A DNA stretch of 9,389 nucleotides, from assembly GCA_018823385.1 (NCBI GenBank), contig JAHJIK010000079.1, positions 1 to 9,389 of the forward strand, given 5' to 3'. Every line of letters begins with the position of its first letter. The stretch's first letter is position 1. The stretch is from Patescibacteria group bacterium. Lineage in GTDB: Bacteria > Patescibacteriota > Minisyncoccia > Phycocordibacterales > Phycocordibacteraceae. The notes beneath the pieces are model-generated. The model had not been told where the DNA came from. It made no database searches and saw nothing but the letters and a program-made list of their open reading frames with translations. Shown here in pieces: positions 1 through 5,315 of this stretch. The position numbers and the translations under genes were made by a program.

Positions 1-26
1 CGTTTCCCAATAACCCATTAGACATC

Positions 27-33
27 GGGAGGA
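27..33 (+). promoter_or_regulatory. Strong Shine-Dalgarno of the first small gene
   Basis: GGGAGGA at 27-33 has its GGAGG core eight bases before the ATG at 41, which is near-ideal spacing. It fixes the start and supports an otherwise unrecognised ORF as real. It stands out because most recognisable housekeeping genes in this window have no such site. Confidence 0.7.
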
Positions 34-40
34 ACCTGTT

Positions 41-376
41 ATGTCAGTTGTGGACCCCGGCGTATTCGTAGTTATTGAAATTGATCGTGGTATTGAGTTT
101 TTGGTAAATCTTGGATTCAGGGCATTTGAACCGCCGCCAGTTAAGGTGGAACAGATAACCAGGCTATGCGAGGTGGATGGATGCCAAGTCCGAATCCCCC
201 TCAAATTAGCGAGATTGAAGCCTCGTCCTCCGCTCGCTGAAGGTACTGGCGTCTTTTTCAACTTTCTCAACAACACTGTTGCCTGGTTTGAGGGTGACGA
301 GCGGCGCCTCATCTTGCGAGGTGAAGAGAAGGATCTCACTGTACACCGCTTCTTTAAAGAAGAAATCGTCTTCTGA
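41..376 (+). CDS. Unknown 111-residue protein, SD-led single gene
   Basis: I do not recognise the family. The protein is mixed alpha/beta in character: a hydrophobic start (VFVVIEIDRGIEFLVNLGF, residues about 8-26), a proline-rich bend (EPPPVK, PRPP), two cysteines close together (EVDGCQV and RLCE), and a basic/acidic C-terminal third ending KEEIVF. There is no signal peptide and no clear membrane segment. Reality is supported by a strong SD at 27-33, an ATG start, a TGA stop, and a factor-independent terminator 25 bases downstream. Its promoter would lie before the window. G+C is a little above the neighbours: I counted 33 of 60 in each of 121-180 and 181-240. It is monocistronic and converges on the rpsL-rpsG operon. 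It resembles the gene at 4457 in organisation (SD, short ORF, private terminator) but not visibly in sequence. No function is proposed. Confidence 0.65.
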   Translation: MSVVDPGVFVVIEIDRGIEFLVNLGFRAFEPPPVKVEQITRLCEVDGCQVRIPLKLARLKPRPPLAEGTGVFFNFLNNTVAWFEGDERRLILRGEEKDLTVHRFFKEEIVF

Positions 377-401
377 TCCAGTTCCTACAACTATCGCGAA
401 G

Positions 402-426
402 CACGTCCCTAACCCGGACGTGTTTT
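402..426 (+). terminator. Terminator of the first small gene
   Basis: CACGTCC (402-408) pairs perfectly with GGACGTG (416-422) around a 7-base loop and is followed by TTTT (423-426), then more T after a short break. It sits 25 bases past the stop of the upstream + gene, as expected for an intrinsic terminator. Confidence 0.7.
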
Positions 427-451
427 ACGTTTGAGCCAACAAATACAGGGT

Positions 452-489
452 AAAAGAAAAGCGCACCCTTTCGGATGCGCTTTTCTTTT
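452..489 (-). terminator. Terminator of the rpsL-rpsG operon
   Basis: Arms AAAAGAAAAGCGCA (452-465) and TGCGCTTTTCTTTT (476-489) are fully complementary. Read on the - strand, the loop region continues the stem as T.G, C-G, C-G and closes on a GAAA tetraloop, while on + that extension contains a C/A mismatch. The hairpin therefore fits a - strand terminator better. It ends 11 bases after the rpsG stop. The A/T arms also give a T-rich tail on +, so it may act both ways. Confidence 0.85.
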
Positions 490-499
490 GGTATTTAAA

Positions 500-964
500 T
501 TACCAAGCGAAGTGAGCAAATGCCTTGTTGCTCTCTGCCATGCGGTGCATGTCATCACGCTTCTTCACAGCATCACCTTCGTTCTTAACGGCCATCAAGA
601 TTTCGTTTGCAAGCTTCTCAGCCATTGGCTTTCCTTTCTTGGCACGAGCTGCATTGATGAGCCATCGGTACGCAAGAGATACGCGGCGCTGCTGCGGTAC
701 CTCACGAGGAACCTGGTAGTTTGCACCTCCCACACGTCGTGAGCGAACCTCCATAAGTGGAGCTACGTTACGAATTGCTGTCTCAAATGTCTCAAGCGGG
801 TCAAGTTCGTTTGAACGGATGATCTCTAGAGCATCGTACACAACCGTTCGAGCTGTATCCTTCTTTCCATCAAGCATTACAGTGTTGATGAAACGAGTAA
901 TAGCCTCTGAACCGTATTCAGCATCTGGGCGTCGTGGGTGCTTATTCTTTAGGGGTCGTCGCAT
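500..964 (-). CDS. rpsG: 30S ribosomal protein S7 (uS7)
   Basis: uS7 binds the 3' major domain of 16S rRNA, starts assembly of the head of the small subunit, and lines the E-site mRNA exit. The 154-residue product matches the family along its whole length: the MRRP start, an RFINTVMLDGKK segment at about 24-35, the GGANYQVPREV block at about 79-89, RWLINAARA, and the C-terminal KAFAHFAW end. The usual bacterial length is about 155, so nothing is missing. The ATG at 964 is the only sensible start. No SD precedes it, and only 18 bases separate it from the rpsL stop, so translation is probably coupled to or reinitiated from rpsL. In many bacteria fusA and tuf follow rpsG. Here a strong terminator ends the operon instead. 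Confidence 0.97.
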   Translation of the reverse strand: MRRPLKNKHPRRPDAEYGSEAITRFINTVMLDGKKDTARTVVYDALEIIRSNELDPLETFETAIRNVAPLMEVRSRRVGGANYQVPREVPQQRRVSLAYRWLINAARAKKGKPMAEKLANEILMAVKNEGDAVKKRDDMHRMAESNKAFAHFAW

Positions 965-982
965 GGTGTTGTATTAAATTGC

Positions 983-1393
983 TTACGCCTTAGGCTTCTT
1001 AGCTCCGTATCGTGATCGTCCACGTCGACGCTTATCAATACCAGCAGTATCGAGACGTCCACGAACAATAGTGTACTGAACACCAATGTCTTTCACGCGT
1101 CCACCACGTAGAGTAACCACTGAGTGCTCCTGGAGGTTGTGTCCCTCTCCTGGAATGTATGCAGTTACCTCCATACCGTTGGTTAGACGTACACGAGCAA
1201 TCTTTCGGATAGCTGAGTTAGGCTTGCGGGGAGTCTTGGTTGTTACTTTCACACATACACCACGCTTGAAAGGAGATGGGTAGAAGGTAGGGCGATTCTT
1301 AAGCGCGTTGAAACCGCGTCCAAGGGCAACTACCTTTGACTTTCGTGATTTGCTCTTACGAGCCTTCTTTGCAAGCTGATTGATTGTGGCCAT
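983..1393 (-). CDS. rpsL: 30S ribosomal protein S12 (uS12) with unusual decoding-loop residues
   Basis: uS12 sits at the decoding centre of the 30S subunit and controls accuracy. It is the classical site of streptomycin resistance and dependence. The 136 residues carry the family blocks: MATINQL at 1-7, KRGVC at 43-47, KPNSAIRK at 57-64, [10 protein letters not shown] and RGGRVKD. Three differences from E. coli S12 are visible. (1) About 13 extra residues lie at 25-42 (GRGFN to PSPF) before KRGVC, as I would expect in Parcubacteria-like S12. (2) The position of E. coli Lys43 (Met counted) is Arg56, codon at 1226-1228. (3) The KDLPGVRYH loop reads KDIGVQYT, one residue shorter, lacking the proline. 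The aspartate that RimO methylthiolates in other bacteria is kept. First gene of a two-gene operon; no SD at normal distance from the ATG. Confidence 0.96.
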   Translation of the reverse strand: MATINQLAKKARKSKSRKSKVVALGRGFNALKNRPTFYPSPFKRGVCVKVTTKTPRKPNSAIRKIARVRLTNGMEVTAYIPGEGHNLQEHSVVTLRGGRVKDIGVQYTIVRGRLDTAGIDKRRRGRSRYGAKKPKA

Positions 1394-1407
1394 GTGGCAA
1401 GTAAAAA

Positions 1408-1420
1408 CTCCCCTGGGGAG
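1408..1420 (-). promoter_or_regulatory. Palindrome in the rpsL leader
   Basis: CTCCCC-T-GGGGAG on + is a 13-base perfect inverted repeat, CTCCCC-A-GGGGAG in the transcript, followed on the - strand by TTTTT (1407-1403). It would form a short hairpin (about five pairs, three-base loop) at the very 5' end of the predicted rpsL mRNA. It contains a GGGGAG resembling an SD, but 14 bases from the ATG, too far for normal use. It could stabilise the mRNA, act as a small attenuator, or bind a regulator. Function is inference. Confidence 0.4.
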
Positions 1421-1428
1421 CTTCTGAG

Positions 1429-1457
1429 ACTATATAAGAAAGCGCAGAAGAATGCAA
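1429..1457 (-). promoter_or_regulatory. Promoter of rpsL-rpsG
   Basis: On the - strand TTGCAT (1457-1452) and TATAGT (1434-1429) are separated by exactly 17 bases, a good sigma-70-type match. Transcription would start near 1421-1422, giving a leader of about 28 bases that begins with the 1408-1420 palindrome. No other candidate of this quality lies between the rpsL start and the divergent hydrolase gene. Confidence 0.5.
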
Positions 1458-1532
1458 ATACGCCAAGGTTTCCATATTTACGGAATATCTTCTTGAGCAT
1501 TTCCCTATTCTGGTTTTTGTAGGGTATATCCC

Positions 1533-3983
1533 ATGAAAGCCTATATATACTCACTTTTGCTGGTTCTTTTGCTTGTACCCTGTTCGGTTTACGCAGTGTA
1601 TGACCCAGATTTTCAGAATCAGGGCTCATTAACAGCTGATTTTAAGATCAACTACGTTTCATTGCGCGAATACCGGCAGGGTGAGATGACACAGCTCTTC
1701 ACCCCCACCTATATAGAGGTACCAGTCTCATATCGATTAGCGGAAACGCTTGGAGGAGTGGATGACATCGAGGAGTTTAGACACGATATCAATACATATC
1801 GAACATACCTTCAAATATGGCGCGGCGAGCCGTACGAGAATCCTGAGCGTATCTATGAAGCAGACATAAGTGCAACGATTGCAGGTATTCACCTCTTTAC
1901 CTCCCCTGCTTCAGGCGAGGACTATTTCATTACCATATCCATTTCGGACGAGCTGATCGAAGGAGGGTGTGACGGGACCGCGTGCAGCGTACTCTCGATT
2001 CGTGAGTTTTTTGCTCAACCAAAGGATTCCGGCCAACCTTCTCCACGAGCATATGATGGCTTTGCGTTCCATATTATTCACCAAGACCTCTACTCTAATG
2101 TCTTGTTCGTACCTGGGATAAAAGGGAGTCGATTGTATGTTGGAGAGGCCGACTGCGACGACGAATGTGCTGAAAAGGTGTGGGAGCCATCGAGTAACAA
2201 TGATGTGCATAAATTATTTCTGAATCAAGACGGGAGCAGTATTCGAGACGATGTATTCACAAAACCTTCTGATGTTATTGATCGAGTGTTACTCACCGGT
2301 ATCTATGGCTCCTTTATTCAGATACTCAACGACTTGGGTGGCGATGGAGAAACACCACTTGAATATGAAGCATTCGCATATGACTGGCGACTCTCTCTTC
2401 CGGATTTGATATCGAAGGGAGTACAAACTGAGAACCGTATCTACTTTGCCAGCACTACCGAACCATCAGTACTCTTATCTGCGGTTAATCGATTGCAAGA
2501 GATTTCAAAAACTAAAAAGGTTTCTCTTATTGCGCACTCTAATGGCGGACTGCTTGTTAAGGCACTTATCAATTTTCTTGGTGAGGAGAGAGCGAAAGAA
2601 ATAATCGACTCAATTATTTTCATTGGTGTTCCACAAACAGGAGCACCGCAAGCAATCGGGTCGTTACTGTATGGGTATCGAGAAGGAATTCCATGGAAAC
2701 TTCCCTTCATTGTAAGCACCGAAGTTGCCAGAACATTCGCTGAGAATTCTCCTATGGGGTATCACCTACTACCGTCTGATACGTATATACAAAACTCAGA
2801 TGATCCAGTCATTACTGGTGATGCGTCCATCAACTCCTTCTACGACCTATCAACCTTCCTCACCACTCCCGACACAACTCGCTCCAACATATTGAATGCT
2901 GATCTACTCAAGTATGCAGACGGTATTCATACTGAACTTGATAGCTGGACTCCGCCTGCGGGAATTGAGCTGTACCAGATTGCTGGCTTTGGCGTGCAGA
3001 CTATTTCAGGAATCGAATACTACGATGATTGCGTATTAATACTGTGTAAAACAAAGTATCGCCCCACCTTTACGGAGCGTGGTGACGGCGTTGTTCCAGT
3101 AGAAAGCGCTGTACTCATACCTGAATCAGAACACGTACACAATTTCTGGATTGATCTTCGCGAGCACAAGACTATGCTCACGCAAAAGGATCATGGGAGC
3201 CTTCTTGATATTCCTGAAGTACAGGAGTTTGTGCAGAATATTATCTCCTCAACTACTGATTCAGTCCCTGCAACAATCTCATCAACAGAACCGGTGGCAT
3301 CAGACCGAAAGTGGTTTCATATTTTTCTTCACTCCCCTCTTGCACTCAGTGCCACTGACTCAAGCGGAAACTATTCTGGTCCAGGTAGTGATGGAGAATG
3401 GATTTCAGACATACCCGATTCAAAATACGGAGTGTTTGGTGAGACACAGTTTCTATTAGTTCCCGCAGATGAGTCATATGATGTGTCGCTCGACGCGTAT
3501 GACGCTGGAGAGTTCACACTTGAAGTTCAGGTAACAGAAGACGGAACGGTTATCGAAGAACAATCGTTCCAACAGGTTCCAAATACCAATCTCACTGAAG
3601 CAACACTTCACCTTGAACCGTTCAGTGCTGACGCTGAACTTACTATTGATATTAATGGAGACGGCACCGTCGATTCTGTGCTTGAGCCAGGTATGCAACA
3701 ACAAACACGTCCCACAAAAAACATCTCGTCTCGACCACATGTCCCTGAGCTACCTACCATTTCACTAACCAGTGAGTACACGTCGAGTACAGAAGCCTTT
3801 GAAGTTACCGCGATCGCACCTGCAGTTGAACTACAAGAGACTAAGACGATTCCTGACAGTGCTGTTGCGGGGCCTTCAACAACAGAAGTGAAGTCGATTC
3901 CACATCAATCGACATTTGTTGAGCGCCTACTATCTGTACTTCAACACGTTATGTCGTGGCTCCTGCACTTATTTACCTTCTGA
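1533..3983 (+). CDS. Secreted LCAT-like alpha/beta hydrolase (lipase/acyltransferase)
   Basis: Likely an exported lipid-acting serine esterase, phospholipase or acyltransferase. Residues 1-21 are a signal peptide (MKA start, LLLVLLLVP core, SVYA cleavage site). About 22-185 look like a beta-rich domain. The hydrolase core is LFVPGIKGSRLY (191-202, oxyanion region), AHSNGG with nucleophile Ser336, GDGVVP with Asp518, and KDHGSLL with His554. This order matches the lecithin:cholesterol acyltransferase family. Cysteine pairs 146/151, 208/212 and 500/505 suit an extracellular enzyme. About 590-720 is a second beta-rich domain ending in a calcium-loop-like DINGDGTVD (706-714). A Thr/Pro/Glu-rich linker follows, then a hydrophobic, amphipathic tail (795-816) that could tether the protein to a membrane. 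The ATG at 1533 begins the signal peptide; only a weak AGGG lies eight bases upstream. The 3' end overlaps the convergent MazG-like gene by 15 bases. Substrate is not determinable from sequence. Confidence 0.85.
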   Translation: MKAYIYSLLLVLLLVPCSVYAVYDPDFQNQGSLTADFKINYVSLREYRQGEMTQLFTPTYIEVPVSYRLAETLGGVDDIEEFRHDINTYRTYLQIWRGEPYENPERIYEADISATIAGIHLFTSPASGEDYFITISISDELIEGGCDGTACSVLSIREFFAQPKDSGQPSPRAYDGFAFHIIHQDLYSNVLFVPGIKGSRLYVGEADCDDECAEKVWEPSSNNDVHKLFLNQDGSSIRDDVFTKPSDVIDRVLLTGIYGSFIQILNDLGGDGETPLEYEAFAYDWRLSLPDLISKGVQTENRIYFASTTEPSVLLSAVNRLQEISKTKKVSLIAHSNGGLLVKALINFLGEERAKEIIDSIIFIGVPQTGAPQAIGSLLYGYREGIPWKLPFIVSTEVARTFAENSPMGYHLLPSDTYIQNSDDPVITGDASINSFYDLSTFLTTPDTTRSNILNADLLKYADGIHTELDSWTPPAGIELYQIAGFGVQTISGIEYYDDCVLILCKTKYRPTFTERGDGVVPVESAVLIPESEHVHNFWIDLREHKTMLTQKDHGSLLDIPEVQEFVQNIISSTTDSVPATISSTEPVASDRKWFHIFLHSPLALSATDSSGNYSGPGSDGEWISDIPDSKYGVFGETQFLLVPADESYDVSLDAYDAGEFTLEVQVTEDGTVIEEQSFQQVPNTNLTEATLHLEPFSADAELTIDINGDGTVDSVLEPGMQQQTRPTKNISSRPHVPELPTISLTSEYTSSTEAFEVTAIAPAVELQETKTIPDSAVAGPSTTEVKSIPHQSTFVERLLSVLQHVMSWLLHLFTF

Positions 3984-4358
3984 GCGATACTGCTGCTTAA
4001 TTTGTTGATACACATTCTCAGTACCAGGATTCTTTGCATTTGCATCTTTGTTAAACAACTGTGCAGGGTACTTCTCTTTCACCTTATCCAACTTCTCGTT
4101 CACGATAGTTTCAACATCAATACCCAACAGCACCGCCATGTCGAAAGAATATATGAGTACATCAGCTAGCTCGCTGCGAATCTTTTCCATTTTCTTTGCA
4201 TCACTCTTCACTTCTTCAAGTTCTTGATTGTCCCATTGAAATATCTCAAGCAATTCAGCACCTTCTATCAAAATTGATTTAGCTACGTCAGCTGGACGAA
4301 GCTTGTCCCAGCTTCGCTCCTTCAAATATGCTCGGATTCTGCTCTCAAATTCTTTCAT
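3969..4358 (-). CDS. MazG-like nucleoside triphosphate pyrophosphohydrolase
   Basis: A 129-residue, mostly helical protein of the MazG / dCTPase-like all-alpha NTP pyrophosphatase group, which hydrolyses (often modified) nucleoside triphosphates to monophosphate and pyrophosphate. The magnesium-binding signature EXXE...EXXD is present as E35-L-L-E38 and E63-L-A-D66, within GAELLEIFQW and ELADVLIY. The start motif RAYLKERSW...RPADVAKSI is typical of the single-domain family. The C-terminal 20 residues are polar and likely flexible. No SD precedes the ATG at 4358. A -10-like TATACT lies only six bases upstream, suggesting a leaderless transcript. It is tail-to-tail with the hydrolase gene, with a 15-base overlap and no terminator between. 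The exact nucleotide preference cannot be told from sequence. Confidence 0.88.
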   Translation of the reverse strand: MKEFESRIRAYLKERSWDKLRPADVAKSILIEGAELLEIFQWDNQELEEVKSDAKKMEKIRSELADVLIYSFDMAVLLGIDVETIVNEKLDKVKEKYPAQLFNKDANAKNPGTENVYQQIKQQYRSEGK

Positions 4359-4364
4359 TACTCT

Positions 4365-4370
4365 AGTATA
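4365..4370 (-). promoter_or_regulatory. -10 element of the MazG-like gene (leaderless)
   Basis: TATACT on the - strand ends six bases before the ATG at 4358, so transcription should begin on or next to the start codon. No convincing -35 hexamer is visible 16-18 bases upstream. The same hexamer is placed almost identically before the kinase gene at 7583. Confidence 0.45.
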
Positions 4371-4397
4371 TACGAAGACATGAAGTTGAATTTAAAC

Positions 4398-4425
4398 TTG
4401 ACATATACCAGCTGCTATGTTTAAT
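4398..4425 (+). promoter_or_regulatory. Promoter of the 78-residue gene
   Basis: A consensus TTGACA (4398-4403) and TTTAAT (4420-4425) are separated by 16 bases. The predicted start near 4432 leaves a leader of about 25 bases containing the GAGGAG SD (4444-4449). This is one of the best -35 boxes in the window. Confidence 0.6.
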
Positions 4426-4456
4426 TACAGACCAGTGTGACTCGAGGAGAGCAAAG

Positions 4457-4693
4457 ATGTCTGAGACCAGACTGGTGTTCATTTCTTACTTCTGTCTGCC
4501 AAACTACGCTGGCAGAGATCCTGGGCAACATCAATTCTCAAGCTCAACTTTCGGATTCGGCGAAATGACCGTTGAGGTCGACTTCCCAATCCGAAACCGC
4601 CACGACCTGTCTCGTGCGCTTGAAATTGGTCTCGCCAAGCAAGGCATAACCGGCCGAGTCATCTCTGTTATAAGTTGGCAATTCTACGAATAA
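4457..4693 (+). CDS. Unknown 78-residue protein in a self-contained unit
   Basis: Not recognised. The N-terminus is hydrophobic and aromatic (LVFISYFCLPNY, residues 6-17). It is followed by a short serine-rich stretch, a beta-like EMTVEVDFPI segment (about 36-45), a likely helix (RHDLSRALEIGLAKQ) and a closing strand (GRVISVISWQFYE). The strand-helix-strand layout suggests a small folded cytosolic protein and not a membrane peptide. Expression signals are complete: TTGACA promoter at 4398, GAGGAG at 4444-4449 seven bases before the ATG, a TAA stop, and a strong terminator starting four bases after it. Base composition is like the neighbours (29 of 60 G+C at 4501-4560). It lies between the MazG-like gene and the XRE regulator and shares no transcript with either, as far as the signals show. 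Confidence 0.72.
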   Translation: MSETRLVFISYFCLPNYAGRDPGQHQFSSSTFGFGEMTVEVDFPIRNRHDLSRALEIGLAKQGITGRVISVISWQFYE

Positions 4694-4697
4694 CCCC

Positions 4698-4735
4698 AAC
4701 CCACCGGCGGAAAACCTGCTTCGGTGGGTTTTTTG
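4698..4735 (+). terminator. Terminator of the 78-residue gene
   Basis: AACCCACCG (4698-4706) pairs with CGGTGGGTT (4722-4730). The 15 bases between can extend the stem through GG-AAAA-CC. A run of T (4729-4734) follows. It begins four bases past the TAA stop and separates this gene from the regulator downstream. Confidence 0.85.
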
Positions 4736-4764
4736 TATATGAAACTGTCCTTGACCAGTTAATA

Positions 4765-4794
4765 TTGACAAGTGTACAGTTACTGTGTCATTAT
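4765..4794 (+). promoter_or_regulatory. Promoter of the XRE regulator
   Basis: TTGACA (4765-4770) is followed after 18 bases by CATTAT (4789-4794), with TTATAT overlapping at 4791-4796 as an alternative -10. The leader to the TTG start at 4834 would be about 33 bases. The spacer contains a palindrome, annotated separately. Confidence 0.5.
4776..4786. promoter_or_regulatory. Candidate operator within the XRE promoter
   Basis: ACAGT-T-ACTGT is an 11-base perfect palindrome lying wholly between the -35 and -10 elements. TGACA (4766-4770) and TGTCA (4786-4790) form a second, offset inverted pair around it. A repressor bound here would block RNA polymerase, which fits autoregulation by the HTH protein encoded just downstream. 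The binding partner is inference. Confidence 0.4.
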
Positions 4795-4820
4795 ATCCTC
4801 CTACCTACCAAACGACGACT

Positions 4821-4825
4821 AGGAG
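4821..4825 (+). promoter_or_regulatory. Shine-Dalgarno that sets a TTG start
   Basis: AGGAG at 4821-4825 is eight bases before TTG at 4834. There is no ATG nearby in frame upstream that is not inside the preceding terminator or promoter. This site is the main reason for choosing the TTG. Confidence 0.7.
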
Positions 4826-4833
4826 AGTACATT

Positions 4834-5253
4834 TTGCCAAGATCACAAAATACTGCACCGGATCCGATCGACATCGCGGTCGGCGCCCGCATGCGTGTGC
4901 GTCGCAAGACGCTCGGCCTCACGCAGACGGCCCTTGCCGAAGCCCTCGGCATTACCTTCCAACAGGTGCAGAAGTATGAACGCGGCGCCAACCGCGTATC
5001 AGCTTCAATGCTGGTGCGGGCGGCCAAGCGGCTCGACTGCCCGGTGGCGTTCCTCGTTGGCGAGGAGCCCGGTGGGTTCCCCACCGACGATACCCTGCTG
5101 ACCATGCTGGCTTCCCCCGGCGCCATCGACCTGCTGCACGCATACACGGCGGTCGAAGACGCTCAGAGCCGTACGGCCGTGGTCAGCGTCGCCCGCGCGC
5201 TTGCTGGCGGCGAAGCCAACAGCAGGAAAAAAGTCGGTGCGACCATGGACTAA
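4834..5253 (+). CDS. XRE-family HTH transcriptional regulator, alphaproteobacterial type
   Basis: A 139-residue DNA-binding protein. Residues about 12-68 form the HTH_3/Cro-CI domain: DIAVGARMRVRRKTLGLTQ, then TALAEALGI as the first HTH helix and TFQQVQKYERGANRVSA as the recognition helix region. The FQQVQKYERGANR signature is the one I associate with short Alphaproteobacteria regulators, and so is the C-terminal tail (LLHAYTAVEDAQSRTAVVSVARALAGG). The start is TTG at 4834, set by AGGAG at 4821-4825. A longer reading from an upstream ATG would run through a terminator and promoter. The gene is strongly G+C rich: I counted 160 of 240 bases at 4861-5100, against 27 of 60 at 2281-2340 and 21 of 60 at 5341-5400. 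This points to recent transfer. It probably represses its own promoter through the palindrome at 4776-4786. Any other targets are unknown. Confidence 0.85.
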   Translation: MPRSQNTAPDPIDIAVGARMRVRRKTLGLTQTALAEALGITFQQVQKYERGANRVSASMLVRAAKRLDCPVAFLVGEEPGGFPTDDTLLTMLASPGAIDLLHAYTAVEDAQSRTAVVSVARALAGGEANSRKKVGATMD

Positions 5254-5281
5254 GCCATCGGCTTCGTTCTCAAAACCAAAG

Positions 5282-5307
5282 ACGGCCCGCTCACCAGAGT
5301 GGGCCGT
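5282..5307. terminator. Shared terminator between the XRE and Nudix genes
   Basis: ACGGCCCGCTC (5282-5292) pairs with GAGTGGGCCGT (5297-5307), 11 pairs including one G.T, around the tetraloop ACCA. On + it is followed by TACTTTATC. On - it is followed by CTTTGGTTTT. The T-tracts are imperfect, but the hairpin is strong and lies between two convergent stops (5253 and 5316), so it likely serves both genes. Confidence 0.75.
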
Positions 5308-5315
5308 TACTTTAT

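Noticed and set aside
377..499. Possible small RNA between two genes
   Set aside because: The two hairpins are fully explained as terminators of the flanking convergent transcripts, and no promoter is visible.
431..742. 103-residue + strand ORF across the terminator and rpsG
   Set aside because: Antisense shadow of the well-supported rpsG, starting inside a terminator hairpin.
1330..1629. 99-residue - strand ORF upstream of and overlapping rpsL
   Set aside because: It overlaps rpsL in another frame, the rpsL promoter and the signal-peptide region of the divergent hydrolase. It has no SD or protein-like pattern.
3981..3983. TGA read as glycine (genetic code 25)
   Set aside because: Genes at 41, 1533 and 7583 end naturally at TGA. 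Reading through would run into convergent or overlapping genes, and no conserved glycine is encoded by TGA in the recognised proteins.
4675..4833. N-terminal extension of the XRE regulator to an upstream ATG
   Set aside because: It would start inside the previous gene and run through its terminator and the regulator's own promoter. The TTG at 4834 has an ideal SD.
4791..5147. 118-residue - strand ORF opposite the XRE gene
   Set aside because: High G+C makes long chance antisense frames common. It has no start signals, and its composition is that of a shadow.
4398..5307. Integron-type gene cassettes with attC sites
   Set aside because: The hairpins are T-tailed terminators of single genes. 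No shared imperfect repeat with core-site triplets recurs after each ORF.
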